Shown here: in pieces, positions 25,932 to 33,696 of the stretch
Position numbering within the stretch: position 1 is the first letter of the stretch
How the letters are laid out: each line of letters starts with the position of its first letter
Assembly: GCA_903909375.1 (NCBI GenBank)
Contig: CAIVVM010000036.1
Location: 124,001-188,000 of the forward strand
Length of the DNA: 64,000 nucleotides
Reading direction: 5' to 3'
From: an uncultured Alphaproteobacteria bacterium
GTDB taxonomy: Bacteria > Pseudomonadota > Alphaproteobacteria > Caulobacterales > Caulobacteraceae
Notes under the pieces: model-generated
Seen by the model: the letters and a program-made list of their open reading frames with translations, nothing else
What the model was told of the DNA's origin: nothing
Databases searched by the model: none
Program-made: the position numbers and the translations under genes

Positions 25932-26312
25932 TTGAAAACCTGCCTCGTCGTCGACGACAGCCCTGTGATCCGCAAGGTGTCGCGCCGTATCCTCGAAGAC
26001 CTCGGTTTCGAGGTCGCCGAGGCGGCGAACGGCGTTGCGGCAATGGCCTGGTGCGACGCGATGATGCCGGACGTGATTCTGCTGGACTGGCGGATGCCCG
26101 AGATGGACGGCCTGGAAGTCCTGCGTCGTGTGCGCGCATCGCGCGGAGGAAGCGTACCGCAGGTTATCTTCTGCAGCGGCGAGACCGAGATCGAACGCAT
26201 TCGCGAAGCCCTGGAAGCCGGAGCCGACGAATACATCATGAAGCCCTTCGATGGTGCGATCGTGGCAGGAAAGCTTCAGAGCCTCGGCCTCTTGCAGGTG
26301 CGCGCAGCATGA
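25932..26312 (+). CDS. Single-domain response regulator (CheY-like)
   Basis: A 126-residue stand-alone receiver: acidic pair D8 D9, phospho-acceptor D52 (LLDWRMPEMDG), switch serine in VIFCSGE and K104 in EYIMKPFDG. TTG 25932 gives the usual start (M)KTCLVVDDS with GGAG 11 bases upstream; a GTG at 25920 in the same frame would overlap that site. It lacks an output domain, so it acts by protein contact like CheY/DivK/CpdR. Its stop overlaps the next ATG as ATGA. Sitting between chpT and cheR it may be a ChpT phosphorylation target or a chemotaxis-type regulator. Confidence 0.9.
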   Translation: MKTCLVVDDSPVIRKVSRRILEDLGFEVAEAANGVAAMAWCDAMMPDVILLDWRMPEMDGLEVLRRVRASRGGSVPQVIFCSGETEIERIREALEAGADEYIMKPFDGAIVAGKLQSLGLLQVRAA

Positions 26313-27103
26313 TTGAAGCCCCGGACCGCGCCTATCTGGCCGCCCTCTGTCTGGCGCGCGCGGGCCTGCGGGTGGACCCCGAGAAGTCATATCTGATCGA
26401 AAGCCGGCTGGCGCCCGTGGCGCGTCGAGAGGGTTTCGTGTCGCCCCAGGGCCTCGTTGGCGCGTTGCGCGGACGGAGTGATGACCGGCTGGCCTGGGCT
26501 GCGGTCGAAGCCATGGCGATGTCTGATACCGAATTCTTCCGGGACCGCCCGGTGTTTGACCGCCTGTCTGCCGAAATCTTGCCTGAACTGGCCCGTAGCC
26601 GTGGCGGAGCGCCGGTCCGGGTCTGGAGCGTTGGTTGCGGGACCGGCCAGGAAGTCTATTCCCTCGCGATGATTCTGGCCGATCTCCCTGCGAGCGCCGG
26701 GCCCTGGGATCTGCTCGGCTCCGACCTGTCGGAGCGGAACCTGGAGAAGGCGCAGGCCGGGCTCTATTCCCAGTTCGAAGTCCAGCGTGGATTACCGGCG
26801 CGCGCTCTCGTGCGGCACTTCGAAAAGAAGGGTGAAGGGTTCGCACTGTCGCCACAGATCCGGCAGATGGTCCGCTGGCGGAGGGTCAATCTCCTGGATG
26901 ACCTGTCCAGTTTCGGGCGGTTTGATCTGGTTCTTTGTCGCAATGTGCTGAGCGGCCTCGCACCGGAAGCCCATACCCGGGTCCGGACCTCGCTTATGCA
27001 GGCGCTTGCGCCCGGGGGCCGGCTGGTCATAGGGCTCAGAGACACACTTGGCGGCTCCTTCAAGGCTCTGGCGCCGGGCCTGGGTCTCTACGCTGCGGCC
27101 TGA
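26309..27103 (+). CDS. cheR: CheR-type protein-glutamate O-methyltransferase
   Basis: A 264-residue SAM-dependent methyltransferase. The N-terminal helical domain (~1-70) is followed by MAMSDTEFFRDRPVFD (CheR SxTxFFR-type motif), VWSVGCGTGQEVYSLAM (SAM motif I), LLGSDLSERNLEKAQAG, FDLVLCRNVLSGL and APGGRLVIG. These are the features of CheR, which methylates glutamates of chemoreceptors. No receptor, CheA, CheB or CheW gene is nearby, so this is an orphan paralogue tied to chpT by the ATGA overlap with the response regulator. In frame directly behind its TGA lies a receiver-like remnant (27104-27277). Confidence 0.9.
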   Translation: MIEAPDRAYLAALCLARAGLRVDPEKSYLIESRLAPVARREGFVSPQGLVGALRGRSDDRLAWAAVEAMAMSDTEFFRDRPVFDRLSAEILPELARSRGGAPVRVWSVGCGTGQEVYSLAMILADLPASAGPWDLLGSDLSERNLEKAQAGLYSQFEVQRGLPARALVRHFEKKGEGFALSPQIRQMVRWRRVNLLDDLSSFGRFDLVLCRNVLSGLAPEAHTRVRTSLMQALAPGGRLVIGLRDTLGGSFKALAPGLGLYAAA

Positions 27104-27277
27104 GCCTCGCAAGAAGGTCGTCCACGGCTCGGCGCCGAGGTCGGAAGCGTCAGTGAGGCGGTTACGCCCCTTGCAGCGTTGCTGATCACCAAACCCTTTC
27201 AAACTGAAACCCTGAAAGCCACCATAAGTCAGGTAGTGTTCCTCTACAGCGGTCTGACAAAACGTCTCGCCGCATAA
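27104..27277 (+). pseudogene. Remnant of a response-regulator receiver domain
   Basis: The 57 codons following the cheR stop, in the same frame, read GRPRLGAEVGSVSEAVTPLA then ALLITKPFQTETLKATISQV and VFLYSGLTKRLAA before TAA. The central ITKPF with its following helix is the signature of the C-terminal part of a receiver domain (beta5 lysine-proline and alpha5). The phospho-acceptor half is absent and there is no convincing start codon, so this is probably a decayed gene or the scar of a deletion. Confidence 0.55.
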
Positions 27278-27393
27278 CCGCTCGTCCGGGACTCCAAGGC
27301 CAGGTTGGCGTCTTTCGTTCGAGGCCCCACATACGTTCCCGCGCCAGGCTAGGGGGACAGAGCCCGGCGACCCCTGGCCAAGGAGTCACGACA

Positions 27394-28296
27394 CTGTCCC
27401 CGACGACTGAGACTTTCGCATCACAACTCTCGGCCGACGATCGCATCGAAGTCGTCGCCAACCTGGCCTCGGGCAGTGTCGGCCCCGACGCGCCCGCACA
27501 GTTGGCGGCGATCCTCGAAGAGTACGGTCTCGTCGCCAACATCCGGGCGCCCGATGCGGCAGATCTGATCTCCAGTCTCGAGGCGGCGATTGCGACAGGC
27601 CCCCGGCTTCTGATTGTGCTGGCCGGAGACGGCACGGCGCGGGCCGCCGCCGAGCTCTGTGGTCTGAAAGGGCCGCTACTGGCTCTACTCCCGGGCGGCA
27701 CCATGAACTTCCTGTCTCGCGCGATCTACGGCGCCCTCCCCTGGCCACAAGCCTTGCGGCTGGCGCTTGACCAGGGGCAGCCGCGGACTCTGGGTGGTGG
27801 CTGCGTTGAGGGACACCCCTTTCTCTGCGCCGCGATCCTGGGCTCGCCGGCCCTCTGGGCGCCCGCGCGCGAAGCGGTCCGCAAGGGCAAGATCGGGTTG
27901 GCTTTTCAACGGGCGGGACGGGCTCTAAGGAGATCGTTCGGCCATCGTCTGAGATATGTCATCGACGCGGGACGTCTTGACCGGGCCAGGGCCGTCGTTG
28001 TGATGTGCCCGATCGCGTCAAAAGTCATGGACGAAGACGACGGCGCGCTGGAAGCCGCCGCTCTGAATTTTCAGAACGCCACGGAGGCTCTGCAGCTTGT
28101 CGGCAGCGCTCTGGTCGGCGACTGGCGCGAGAATCCGCTTGTCGAGAACCGACCCTGCAAGTCGATCCAGATCTGGTCTTCCCAGCCGATCCCGGCCATT
28201 CTGGATGGCGAGACCGTGAGCCTTGGCCGTATCATCGAGGCGCACTACGACCCTGCCGTGACCCGCGTCCTTGCGCCGCCCCGAAGCGCGCGTTGA
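27394..28296 (+). CDS. Diacylglycerol-kinase-family lipid kinase, probable CTG start
   Basis: The kinase signatures are VVANLASGSVGP (nucleotide-binding loop, normally NPxSG), VLAGDGTARAAAEL and LLPGGTMNFLSRA, placing it in the DAGK/YegS-like family that phosphorylates diacylglycerol or related lipids. The first motif lies upstream of the first TTG (27502), so the protein must begin earlier. No in-frame ATG, GTG or TTG exists between there and 27394; CTG 27394 has AGGAG at 27381-27385, 8 bases away. This gives 300 residues, the usual length. The metallophosphoesterase gene begins 2 bases after its stop. Confidence 0.8.
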   Translation: MSPTTETFASQLSADDRIEVVANLASGSVGPDAPAQLAAILEEYGLVANIRAPDAADLISSLEAAIATGPRLLIVLAGDGTARAAAELCGLKGPLLALLPGGTMNFLSRAIYGALPWPQALRLALDQGQPRTLGGGCVEGHPFLCAAILGSPALWAPAREAVRKGKIGLAFQRAGRALRRSFGHRLRYVIDAGRLDRARAVVVMCPIASKVMDEDDGALEAAALNFQNATEALQLVGSALVGDWRENPLVENRPCKSIQIWSSQPIPAILDGETVSLGRIIEAHYDPAVTRVLAPPRSAR

Positions 28297-28298
28297 AG

Positions 28299-29081
28299 AT
28301 GTTCCGGATTGCACATCTGTCCGACATCCACTTCGGCGACGAAAACCCGGCTGCGCTGAACGCCGCAACGAATTGGCTGGGCAGGGAAGCCATCGATCTG
28401 ATCGTCATATCCGGTGATCTGACCCGCTATGCGACCCTTGCGGAATTCGAGGCGGCGGCGGCTTGGCTGGCGGGCCTGCCACACCCTTGGCTCGTGACGC
28501 CCGGCAATCACGACACCCCCTATGTCGGCCTGCTGGAACGGGCCATCGCGCCGTTCGGCCGCTTCGAGAAATTCATCGGTCCAGCGGCGGCCCAGAACTG
28601 GCGCGGCGCGGGCGTCGCCGTGCGTGGGGTCAACACGGCAAGAGGTCTGCAACTTCGCCTGAACTGGTCCAAGGGCGCCATCTCGCAGCGTCAGGCGCGA
28701 GAAACCGCCGACTGGTTCCAGGCAGACGATACGCTGCGAATCGTGGTGGCGCATCACCCGCTGATTGAGATGATTGGCGGACCGATGTCAGCCAGGGTTC
28801 GGGGCGGTACACGGGCCGCGGGCCGGTTGGTCGACGCGAAGGTCGATCTGGTCTTGTCGGGCCACGTCCACGCGCCGTTTGTCTGGCCCTATCCAGATGG
28901 CGATGGGAAAACATATGCCGTCGGCGCTGGTACGCTTTCGGTGCGCGAACGCGGTGTGTCGCCCAGTTTCAACCTGATCGAGACCGACGCTCACCAGATC
29001 AGGATCACGGCGCTGGCCTTGTCCGGCTCGGCCTATGCTCCGTCGCGCACCTGGGCGATTGACCGCCGCGAGAGCGCCTGA
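28299..29081 (+). CDS. Calcineurin-like metallophosphoesterase
   Basis: A 260-residue cytosolic phosphoesterase with the full set of dinuclear-metal motifs: LSDIHFGD, ISGDLT, TPGNHD, VAHHPL and LSGHVHAPF. Cyclic-nucleotide phosphodiesterases, lipid and nucleotide pyrophosphatases all share this layout, so the substrate is open. It is in an operon with the lipid kinase (2-base gap), which suggests phospholipid-linked metabolism such as dephosphorylating a lipid intermediate; this is inference from position only. It converges on the membrane protein gene at 29084. Confidence 0.85.
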   Translation: MFRIAHLSDIHFGDENPAALNAATNWLGREAIDLIVISGDLTRYATLAEFEAAAAWLAGLPHPWLVTPGNHDTPYVGLLERAIAPFGRFEKFIGPAAAQNWRGAGVAVRGVNTARGLQLRLNWSKGAISQRQARETADWFQADDTLRIVVAHHPLIEMIGGPMSARVRGGTRAAGRLVDAKVDLVLSGHVHAPFVWPYPDGDGKTYAVGAGTLSVRERGVSPSFNLIETDAHQIRITALALSGSAYAPSRTWAIDRRESA

Positions 29082-29083
29082 GG

Positions 29084-29482
29084 CTATTTCCGGCCCTTGG
29101 CCGCGCCGCCACTGACAAATGCGGTCACCACGGCGGCGACCACAGCCGGGTTGCGGAACAGCACAACGCCCGCCACCGTCGCAGCAGCGACCGCCACCAA
29201 CGGACGCTCCCTGGCCAGTCCCATCACCTTGTCCAGGAGGTTTTCGTCGCCAGTCTTTGAAGACGACGCGGCCTTCGGGACCGCCTTGCGGGTCGCCATA
29301 GCGGCAATACTGACCGCGAACAGGGCGAAGACGCCCGCCACCACAGCCGCAGCGCCTGCCGTGCTCAGCCAGATGTCAGCCACCGCGTAGACCGCGAAGG
29401 ACAGGGCGACAACGCACACGCACGCCGCCGCTGCGATGGCCCCCAGAGCCGCAGCCAGAAAGAGGATGCGCCTGAGATTCAA
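29084..29482 (-). CDS. Membrane protein (holin-superfamily/YqjE-like appearance)
   Basis: A 132-residue protein with two adjacent N-terminal helices (~5-30 and ~35-62), a polar linker (KAVPKAASSSKTGDENLLDKVMGLARERP) and a third, Ala/Val-rich hydrophobic stretch near the C-terminus, ending KGRK. Its start overlaps the stop of the DUF883 gene by 4 bases, the same order as elaB/yqjD with yqjE-like partners in enterobacteria. I recognise the style rather than a firm family; a stress-related membrane role would be by analogy only. Confidence 0.65.
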   Translation of the reverse strand: MNLRRILFLAAALGAIAAAACVCVVALSFAVYAVADIWLSTAGAAAVVAGVFALFAVSIAAMATRKAVPKAASSSKTGDENLLDKVMGLARERPLVAVAAATVAGVVLFRNPAVVAAVVTAFVSGGAAKGRK

Positions 29483-29790
29483 CGCCGGCCAGACGACAGC
29501 AGCAGGCCGATCAGCACGCCGACGCCCAGCGCCAGGCCGGTCGCGGCCAGCGGACGAGCGCGGATCTGTTCACTGGCCATACGGGAAGCCTCATCCAGCT
29601 GTTCTGTCGCGACATCGGCATAGACCCGCGACTGGGCGCGGACCTGCTCGAGACCCTGCTGGACAGCCGCTTCAATGCGCTTGGCGGCGTCAGTGATCGC
29701 CTTCTGGGCGTCAGCACTGATCTTGGCCGCAGTTTCGGTGGCGACGTCGACCACTTCTTCGGTTTTCAGTTGGCCGGCTTTGGTTGCCAT
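29479..29790 (-). CDS. DUF883 (YqjD/ElaB-like) membrane-anchored helical protein
   Basis: A 103-residue protein from ATG 29790 (MATKAGQLKTEEVVDVATET). A long Ala/Gln/Glu-rich amphipathic helix (~10-78) is followed by RPLAATGLALGVGVLIGLLLS and a basic SGRR tail: the C-terminal helix with GxGxxxGLLL motif of the DUF883 family. In E. coli such proteins sit in the inner membrane via this helix and bind ribosomes in stationary phase. It is the first gene of a two-gene unit with the membrane protein. Confidence 0.8.
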   Translation of the reverse strand: MATKAGQLKTEEVVDVATETAAKISADAQKAITDAAKRIEAAVQQGLEQVRAQSRVYADVATEQLDEASRMASEQIRARPLAATGLALGVGVLIGLLLSSGRR

Positions 29791-29887
29791 GTCCAGATCT
29801 CCAGATTGACGATTGCGCCGCCAGATAAGGTGGGCGCGTGACCCCAACGCCACGCTACATAGGAGGTTCCAGCCTGACCGGAAAGAC

Positions 29888-29923
29888 TGGCGCAACCTAA
29901 AAGAATGGCGCGACCTAAATGAT
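29888..29923. repeat. 18-bp tandem duplication at the 3' end of the CaiB-family gene
   Basis: Two adjacent 18-base units (TGGCGCAACCTAAAAGAA and TGGCGCGACCTAAATGAT) differ at four positions. The CaiB stop codon (CTA at 29915-29917 on the plus strand) lies in the second, and an in-frame second TAG lies in the first. Confidence 0.5.
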
Positions 29924-31120
29924 GCCCCGCGCGCGAAGGGCGCCCAACTGTTCAGCGCTGCAGCCTGCACGCTCGGCCAGAACGGCGTCCGTGTGCTCAC
30001 CCAGTTTCGGCCCCGGCCAGCGGACCCGGCCTGGTGTGGCGGACAGCTTTGGAAAGGCGTTTTGCATGCGGATCGGCCCGAACACCTCATGGTCAACCGA
30101 AACGATCGCATCGCGCGCCGTGAACTGCGGATCCTCCAGCATGTCCGGCGCGCGGAATACACGGCTGGCCGGCACGCCCTGATTCTGGAGCAGGGCCAGC
30201 AGATCCTCCAGAGCACAGCTGCTGGTCCACTGCGCAATGATCCCGTCCAGCTCCTGCTGGTTCGCCCCCCGGCTGGCGTGATCGGCGAACTTCGGATCGA
30301 CCTTCAGATCGGGGCGCCCCATCGCTTCGGTCAGCCGCGCGTAGACATTGTCGCCATTGCCGCCGATCAGGATCATCTCGCCGTTCGCACACGGATATGC
30401 GTTGGACGGCGCGATTCCCGGCAGCACCGAACCCGAGCGTTCGCGCACATAGCCGGTGATGTCATATTCGGTGACTAGGTTCTCCATTACAGCCAGCACG
30501 CTTTCGTAGAGGGCGGCGTCGATCACCTGCCCTTGACCTGTGCGGGCCCGGTGATGCAGCGCCATGGTGATCCCCATCACCGAATGCATGGCCGCAAGGC
30601 TGTCGCCGATGGATATCCCCGCCCGCGCCGGCGGCCGGTCGGGTTCGCCGGTCACGTGCCGCAGACCGCCCATGGCCTCGCCGATCAGGCCATAACCGGC
30701 CCGCTGCGAATAGGGGCCAGTCTGTCCGAAACCGGAGATCCGGGCCATGATCAGCCCGGGGTTGTCCTTTGACAGCACGTCATAGCCCAGACCCCATTTC
30801 TCCATGGCGCCGGGGCGGAAGTTCTCGATCACCACATCGGCCTGCGAGATCAGGGTCCTGGCGATCGCCTGACCCTCGGGCGTCCGCAGGTCCAGCCCCA
30901 CCGACTTCTTGTTGCGTCCGATCACCGGCCACCAGGGCGACAGACCCTTGGGCAGGCTGCGCCCCCACTGGCGCATGGGGTCGCCCACCTTCGGGTCCTC
31001 GACCTTGATCACCTCGGCGCCAAAGTCGCCCAGGATCTGGCCGCAGAACGGACCGGCGATGAGGGAGCCCATCTCGATGACCACGAGGTCAGCGAGCGGG
31101 CCGGCAGGTGTATCCTTCAT
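29915..31120 (-). CDS. CaiB/BaiF-family (class III) CoA transferase
   Basis: A 401-residue enzyme with family marks: LVVIEMGSLIAGPFCGQILG at the N-terminus, AEVIKVEDPKVGDPMR, GRNKKSVGLDLRTPEGQAI, ADVVIENFRPGAMEKWG, ISGFGQTGPYSQRAGYG and the VIDAALYESV segment where the acyl-aspartate of formyl-CoA transferase is usually found. Here that local residue appears as glutamate (YESV), which I would check by alignment. Class III enzymes move CoA between carboxylic acids. The nitronate monooxygenase gene lies upstream in the same orientation with a ~100-base gap. Confidence 0.88.
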   Translation of the reverse strand: MKDTPAGPLADLVVIEMGSLIAGPFCGQILGDFGAEVIKVEDPKVGDPMRQWGRSLPKGLSPWWPVIGRNKKSVGLDLRTPEGQAIARTLISQADVVIENFRPGAMEKWGLGYDVLSKDNPGLIMARISGFGQTGPYSQRAGYGLIGEAMGGLRHVTGEPDRPPARAGISIGDSLAAMHSVMGITMALHHRARTGQGQVIDAALYESVLAVMENLVTEYDITGYVRERSGSVLPGIAPSNAYPCANGEMILIGGNGDNVYARLTEAMGRPDLKVDPKFADHASRGANQQELDGIIAQWTSSCALEDLLALLQNQGVPASRVFRAPDMLEDPQFTARDAIVSVDHEVFGPIRMQNAFPKLSATPGRVRWPGPKLGEHTDAVLAERAGCSAEQLGALRARGII

Positions 31121-31224
31121 CCAGTCCCCATAGCGTTGGAACCGGATCCAGGAAACGGGATTCCGCCTCCCCTGGATCGCCGCCCCGAGCGCCGCACGGG
31201 TCGAGGAACCCGGTTTGCGCCGGT

Positions 31225-32199
31225 CTAGGCCACCATGCGGGCGTTCCGCTGCATCACCGCCTCGGCCTGGGCCATTATGTTGCGGACCACCTCGGCGCAG
31301 GTGGGGATGTCATGGATCAGGCCCTGGCTCTGGCCGGTAGACCAGATGCCGCCGTCCATGTCCCCGCCCTGCATTACGTTGACCCGGCCGCGCACGCCGG
31401 CCACCAGGTGGCGGACATCCTCGATGGTCTTGGTGGGATCCTGCTGGATCTTGACCACTTCTTCCGACACCGCATTGCGGGCCACGCGGGACGTATTGCG
31501 CAGGGTGCGGTTGGTCAGGATCGTGTCGCGCTCGGTGTTTTCGACGATCTTCTGTTTCACGTTGTTGTGGATGGCGGCTTCCTGGGTGGCCATGAAGCGG
31601 GTGCCCATGTTGACGCCCTCTGCGCCCAGCGCCAGCGCGGCAGCCAGGCTGCGGCCGTCCGCCATGCCGCCGGATGCGATCACCGGGATATCCAGCTTGT
31701 CCACCGTAGCCGGGAGCAGGACCACCAGTCCGATATCGTCCTCACCGGGGTGACCGGCGCATTCGAAACCGTCGATGCTGATCACATCCACGCCCAGCTG
31801 GGCGGCGGTCACGGCGTGACGCACCGAGGTGCATTTGTGGATCACCTTGACGCCGGCTTCCTTGAAGTCGGGCATGTGGGCGACCGGGTTGCGGCCCGCG
31901 GTCTCGACGATCTTGCAGCCGCTTTCGATGATCGCGCGGCGATACTCGTCATAGGGAATGGGGGTCAGCGACGGCAGGATGGTGAGGTTCACGCCAAAGG
32001 GCTTGTCGGTCTCGGTCTGGACCCAGCGGATTGCCGCCTCCAGCTCCTCGGCCGTGGGGTAGAGGTGGGCCACGATGAAGCCCAGGGCGCCAGCCTTGGC
32101 CACGGAGGCCACCAGCGGCGCGTAGCCTACGCCGGTCATGCCACCCATGACGATGGGTGTGTCCACGCCGAACATCTCGGTGATGCGTGTCTTGATCAT
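31225..32199 (-). CDS. Nitronate monooxygenase (2-nitropropane dioxygenase family)
   Basis: A 324-residue FMN-dependent TIM-barrel enzyme from ATG 32199, behind GGGACGGAAC. Signatures: PIVMGGMTGVGYAPLVASVA, FGVNLTILPS, VIHKCTSVRHAVTAAQLGVD, IDGFECAGHPGEDD, IPVIASGGMADGRSLAAALA and GAEGVNMGTRFMAT. The family oxidises alkyl nitronates such as propionate-3-nitronate; relatives are also enoyl reductases, so function is probable rather than proven. Longer in-frame N-terminal extension exists but has no family similarity. It is divergent from the fuconate cassette. Confidence 0.85.
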   Translation of the reverse strand: MIKTRITEMFGVDTPIVMGGMTGVGYAPLVASVAKAGALGFIVAHLYPTAEELEAAIRWVQTETDKPFGVNLTILPSLTPIPYDEYRRAIIESGCKIVETAGRNPVAHMPDFKEAGVKVIHKCTSVRHAVTAAQLGVDVISIDGFECAGHPGEDDIGLVVLLPATVDKLDIPVIASGGMADGRSLAAALALGAEGVNMGTRFMATQEAAIHNNVKQKIVENTERDTILTNRTLRNTSRVARNAVSEEVVKIQQDPTKTIEDVRHLVAGVRGRVNVMQGGDMDGGIWSTGQSQGLIHDIPTCAEVVRNIMAQAEAVMQRNARMVA

Positions 32200-32321
32200 T
32201 TTGTTCCGTCCCGGTTCTGCTACTGCAGGGTTGGATCCCTCAGCTCTCGAAGTCCAGATTGCGCCATTTCCGCTACGGCGCGCTAGACCCGTTTTTCGGT
32301 GACGTCGGGCGGGCGACTGGC

Positions 32322-32341
32322 GTTGGACGACAAGGTCCGAC
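32322..32341. promoter_or_regulatory. Near-perfect inverted repeat in the promoter region of the sugar-acid cassette
   Basis: GTTGGAC-(6 bases)-GTCCGAC, symmetrical except for one T/G wobble position, lies 46 bases before the TTG start of the dehydratase gene, in the divergent region with nitronate monooxygenase. A candidate operator for a sugar-responsive repressor; no regulator gene is adjacent. Confidence 0.35.
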
Positions 32342-32387
32342 ACGGCCATAAGGGAAGGTGACCTGGCACTGGACGGAGGCGGAGGCC

Positions 32388-33689
32388 TTGACCCTCACCC
32401 TTGAACGCATCGAAGCCTTCGACATCCGCTTTCCCACCTCGCGCTGGCTGGCCGGGTCGGACGCCATGAACCCGGACCCTGACTATTCGGCGGCCTATGT
32501 GGTGATCCACACCAGCCGCGATGACCTGAAGGGCCACGGCTTCACCTTTACCATCGGCCGAGGCACCGAGCTTTGCGTGGCCGCGATCCGGCTGTTGGCC
32601 CCGATGCTGGAGGGCCGGTCGCTGGACGAACTGGTGTCGGACATGGGCGCGGTCTGGCGCAGGCTGGCGGGCGACAGCCAGCTGCGGTGGCTGGGTCCGG
32701 AGAAGGGGATCGTGCACCTGGCGCTGGCTGCGGTGGTCAATGCGCTGTGGGATCTCTGGGCCAGGGAACAGGGCAAGCCCCTGTGGCGGCTGGTGGCGGA
32801 CATGTCGCCGGAGGAGCTGGTCCGGGTGATCGACTTCCGCCACATCACAGATGCGCTGACCCCCGCCGAGGCCCGGGACATCGTGGCGCGGGCGCAGGCC
32901 GGGCGGGGCGCCTTAGGGCCGATCCTGGAGACGCAGGGCTATCCGGCCTACACCACCTCGGCGGGCTGGCTGGGCTATCCTGACGCCCAGATCCGCGAGC
33001 TCTGCGCCCAGGCTGTGGCGGAGGGCTGGGGCGCGATCAAGATGAAGGTGGGCCGCGACCGGGCCGATGATGCGCGACGCTGCGCCATCGTTCGCGAGGC
33101 CATCGGTGAGCGCCTGCTGATGATTGACGCCAATCAGGTGTGGGAGGTGCAGGAGGCCATCGACCACGTCCGCTCCCTGTCGGCGTTCGACATCTACTGG
33201 ATCGAGGAGCCGGTCAGCCCCGACGACATCCTGGGCCACGCCGCCGTCCGTCGGGGCGTGGCGCCTATCCGGGTAGCCACCGGCGAGCACGCCCACAACC
33301 GGGTGATGTTCAAGCAGCTGCTGCAGGCCGACGCCATCGATGTGGTGCAGTTCGACTGCTGCCGCCTGGGTGGGGTCAACGAGGCGCTGGCGGTGTTCCT
33401 GCTGGCGGCGAAATTCGGAAAGCCGGTGTGCCAGCACGCGGGTGGGGTCGGTCTCTGCGAGGTGGGCCAGCACCTGGCCTTCGTTGACGCCCTGTCGATC
33501 AGCGGATCGCTGGAAAACCGCATGCTGGAACATGCCGGGCACCTGCACGAACACTTCTGCGATCCCATCGCCATTGAGCGCGGGCGCTACCGGGCGCCGC
33601 AGGCGCCGGGGTTCAGCACGGAACTCAAGGCCGACAGCTTGCGCCACTATGCCTTTCCGGACGGCGCGGAATGGCGCGCCGCAGTGTGA
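32388..33689 (+). CDS. fucD: L-fuconate dehydratase (enolase superfamily, mandelate racemase type)
   Basis: A 433-residue enzyme. TTG 32388 gives (M)TLTLERIEAFDIRFPTSRWL with GGAGG 8 bases before; a GTG at 32358 is crowded against its own AAGGGAAG. The start FPTSRWLAGSDAMNPDPDYS and the KMKVG lysine, the metal ligands in MIDANQVW, YWIEEPVS and VATGEHAHN, and the HAGGVGLCE histidine region mark L-fuconate dehydratase, which removes water from L-fuconate to give 2-keto-3-deoxy-L-fuconate. It heads a three-gene run with a lactonase and a dehydrogenase 7 bases and then 4 bases apart. Confidence 0.85.
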   Translation: MTLTLERIEAFDIRFPTSRWLAGSDAMNPDPDYSAAYVVIHTSRDDLKGHGFTFTIGRGTELCVAAIRLLAPMLEGRSLDELVSDMGAVWRRLAGDSQLRWLGPEKGIVHLALAAVVNALWDLWAREQGKPLWRLVADMSPEELVRVIDFRHITDALTPAEARDIVARAQAGRGALGPILETQGYPAYTTSAGWLGYPDAQIRELCAQAVAEGWGAIKMKVGRDRADDARRCAIVREAIGERLLMIDANQVWEVQEAIDHVRSLSAFDIYWIEEPVSPDDILGHAAVRRGVAPIRVATGEHAHNRVMFKQLLQADAIDVVQFDCCRLGGVNEALAVFLLAAKFGKPVCQHAGGVGLCEVGQHLAFVDALSISGSLENRMLEHAGHLHEHFCDPIAIERGRYRAPQAPGFSTELKADSLRHYAFPDGAEWRAAV

Positions 33690-33696
33690 GCCCGGG

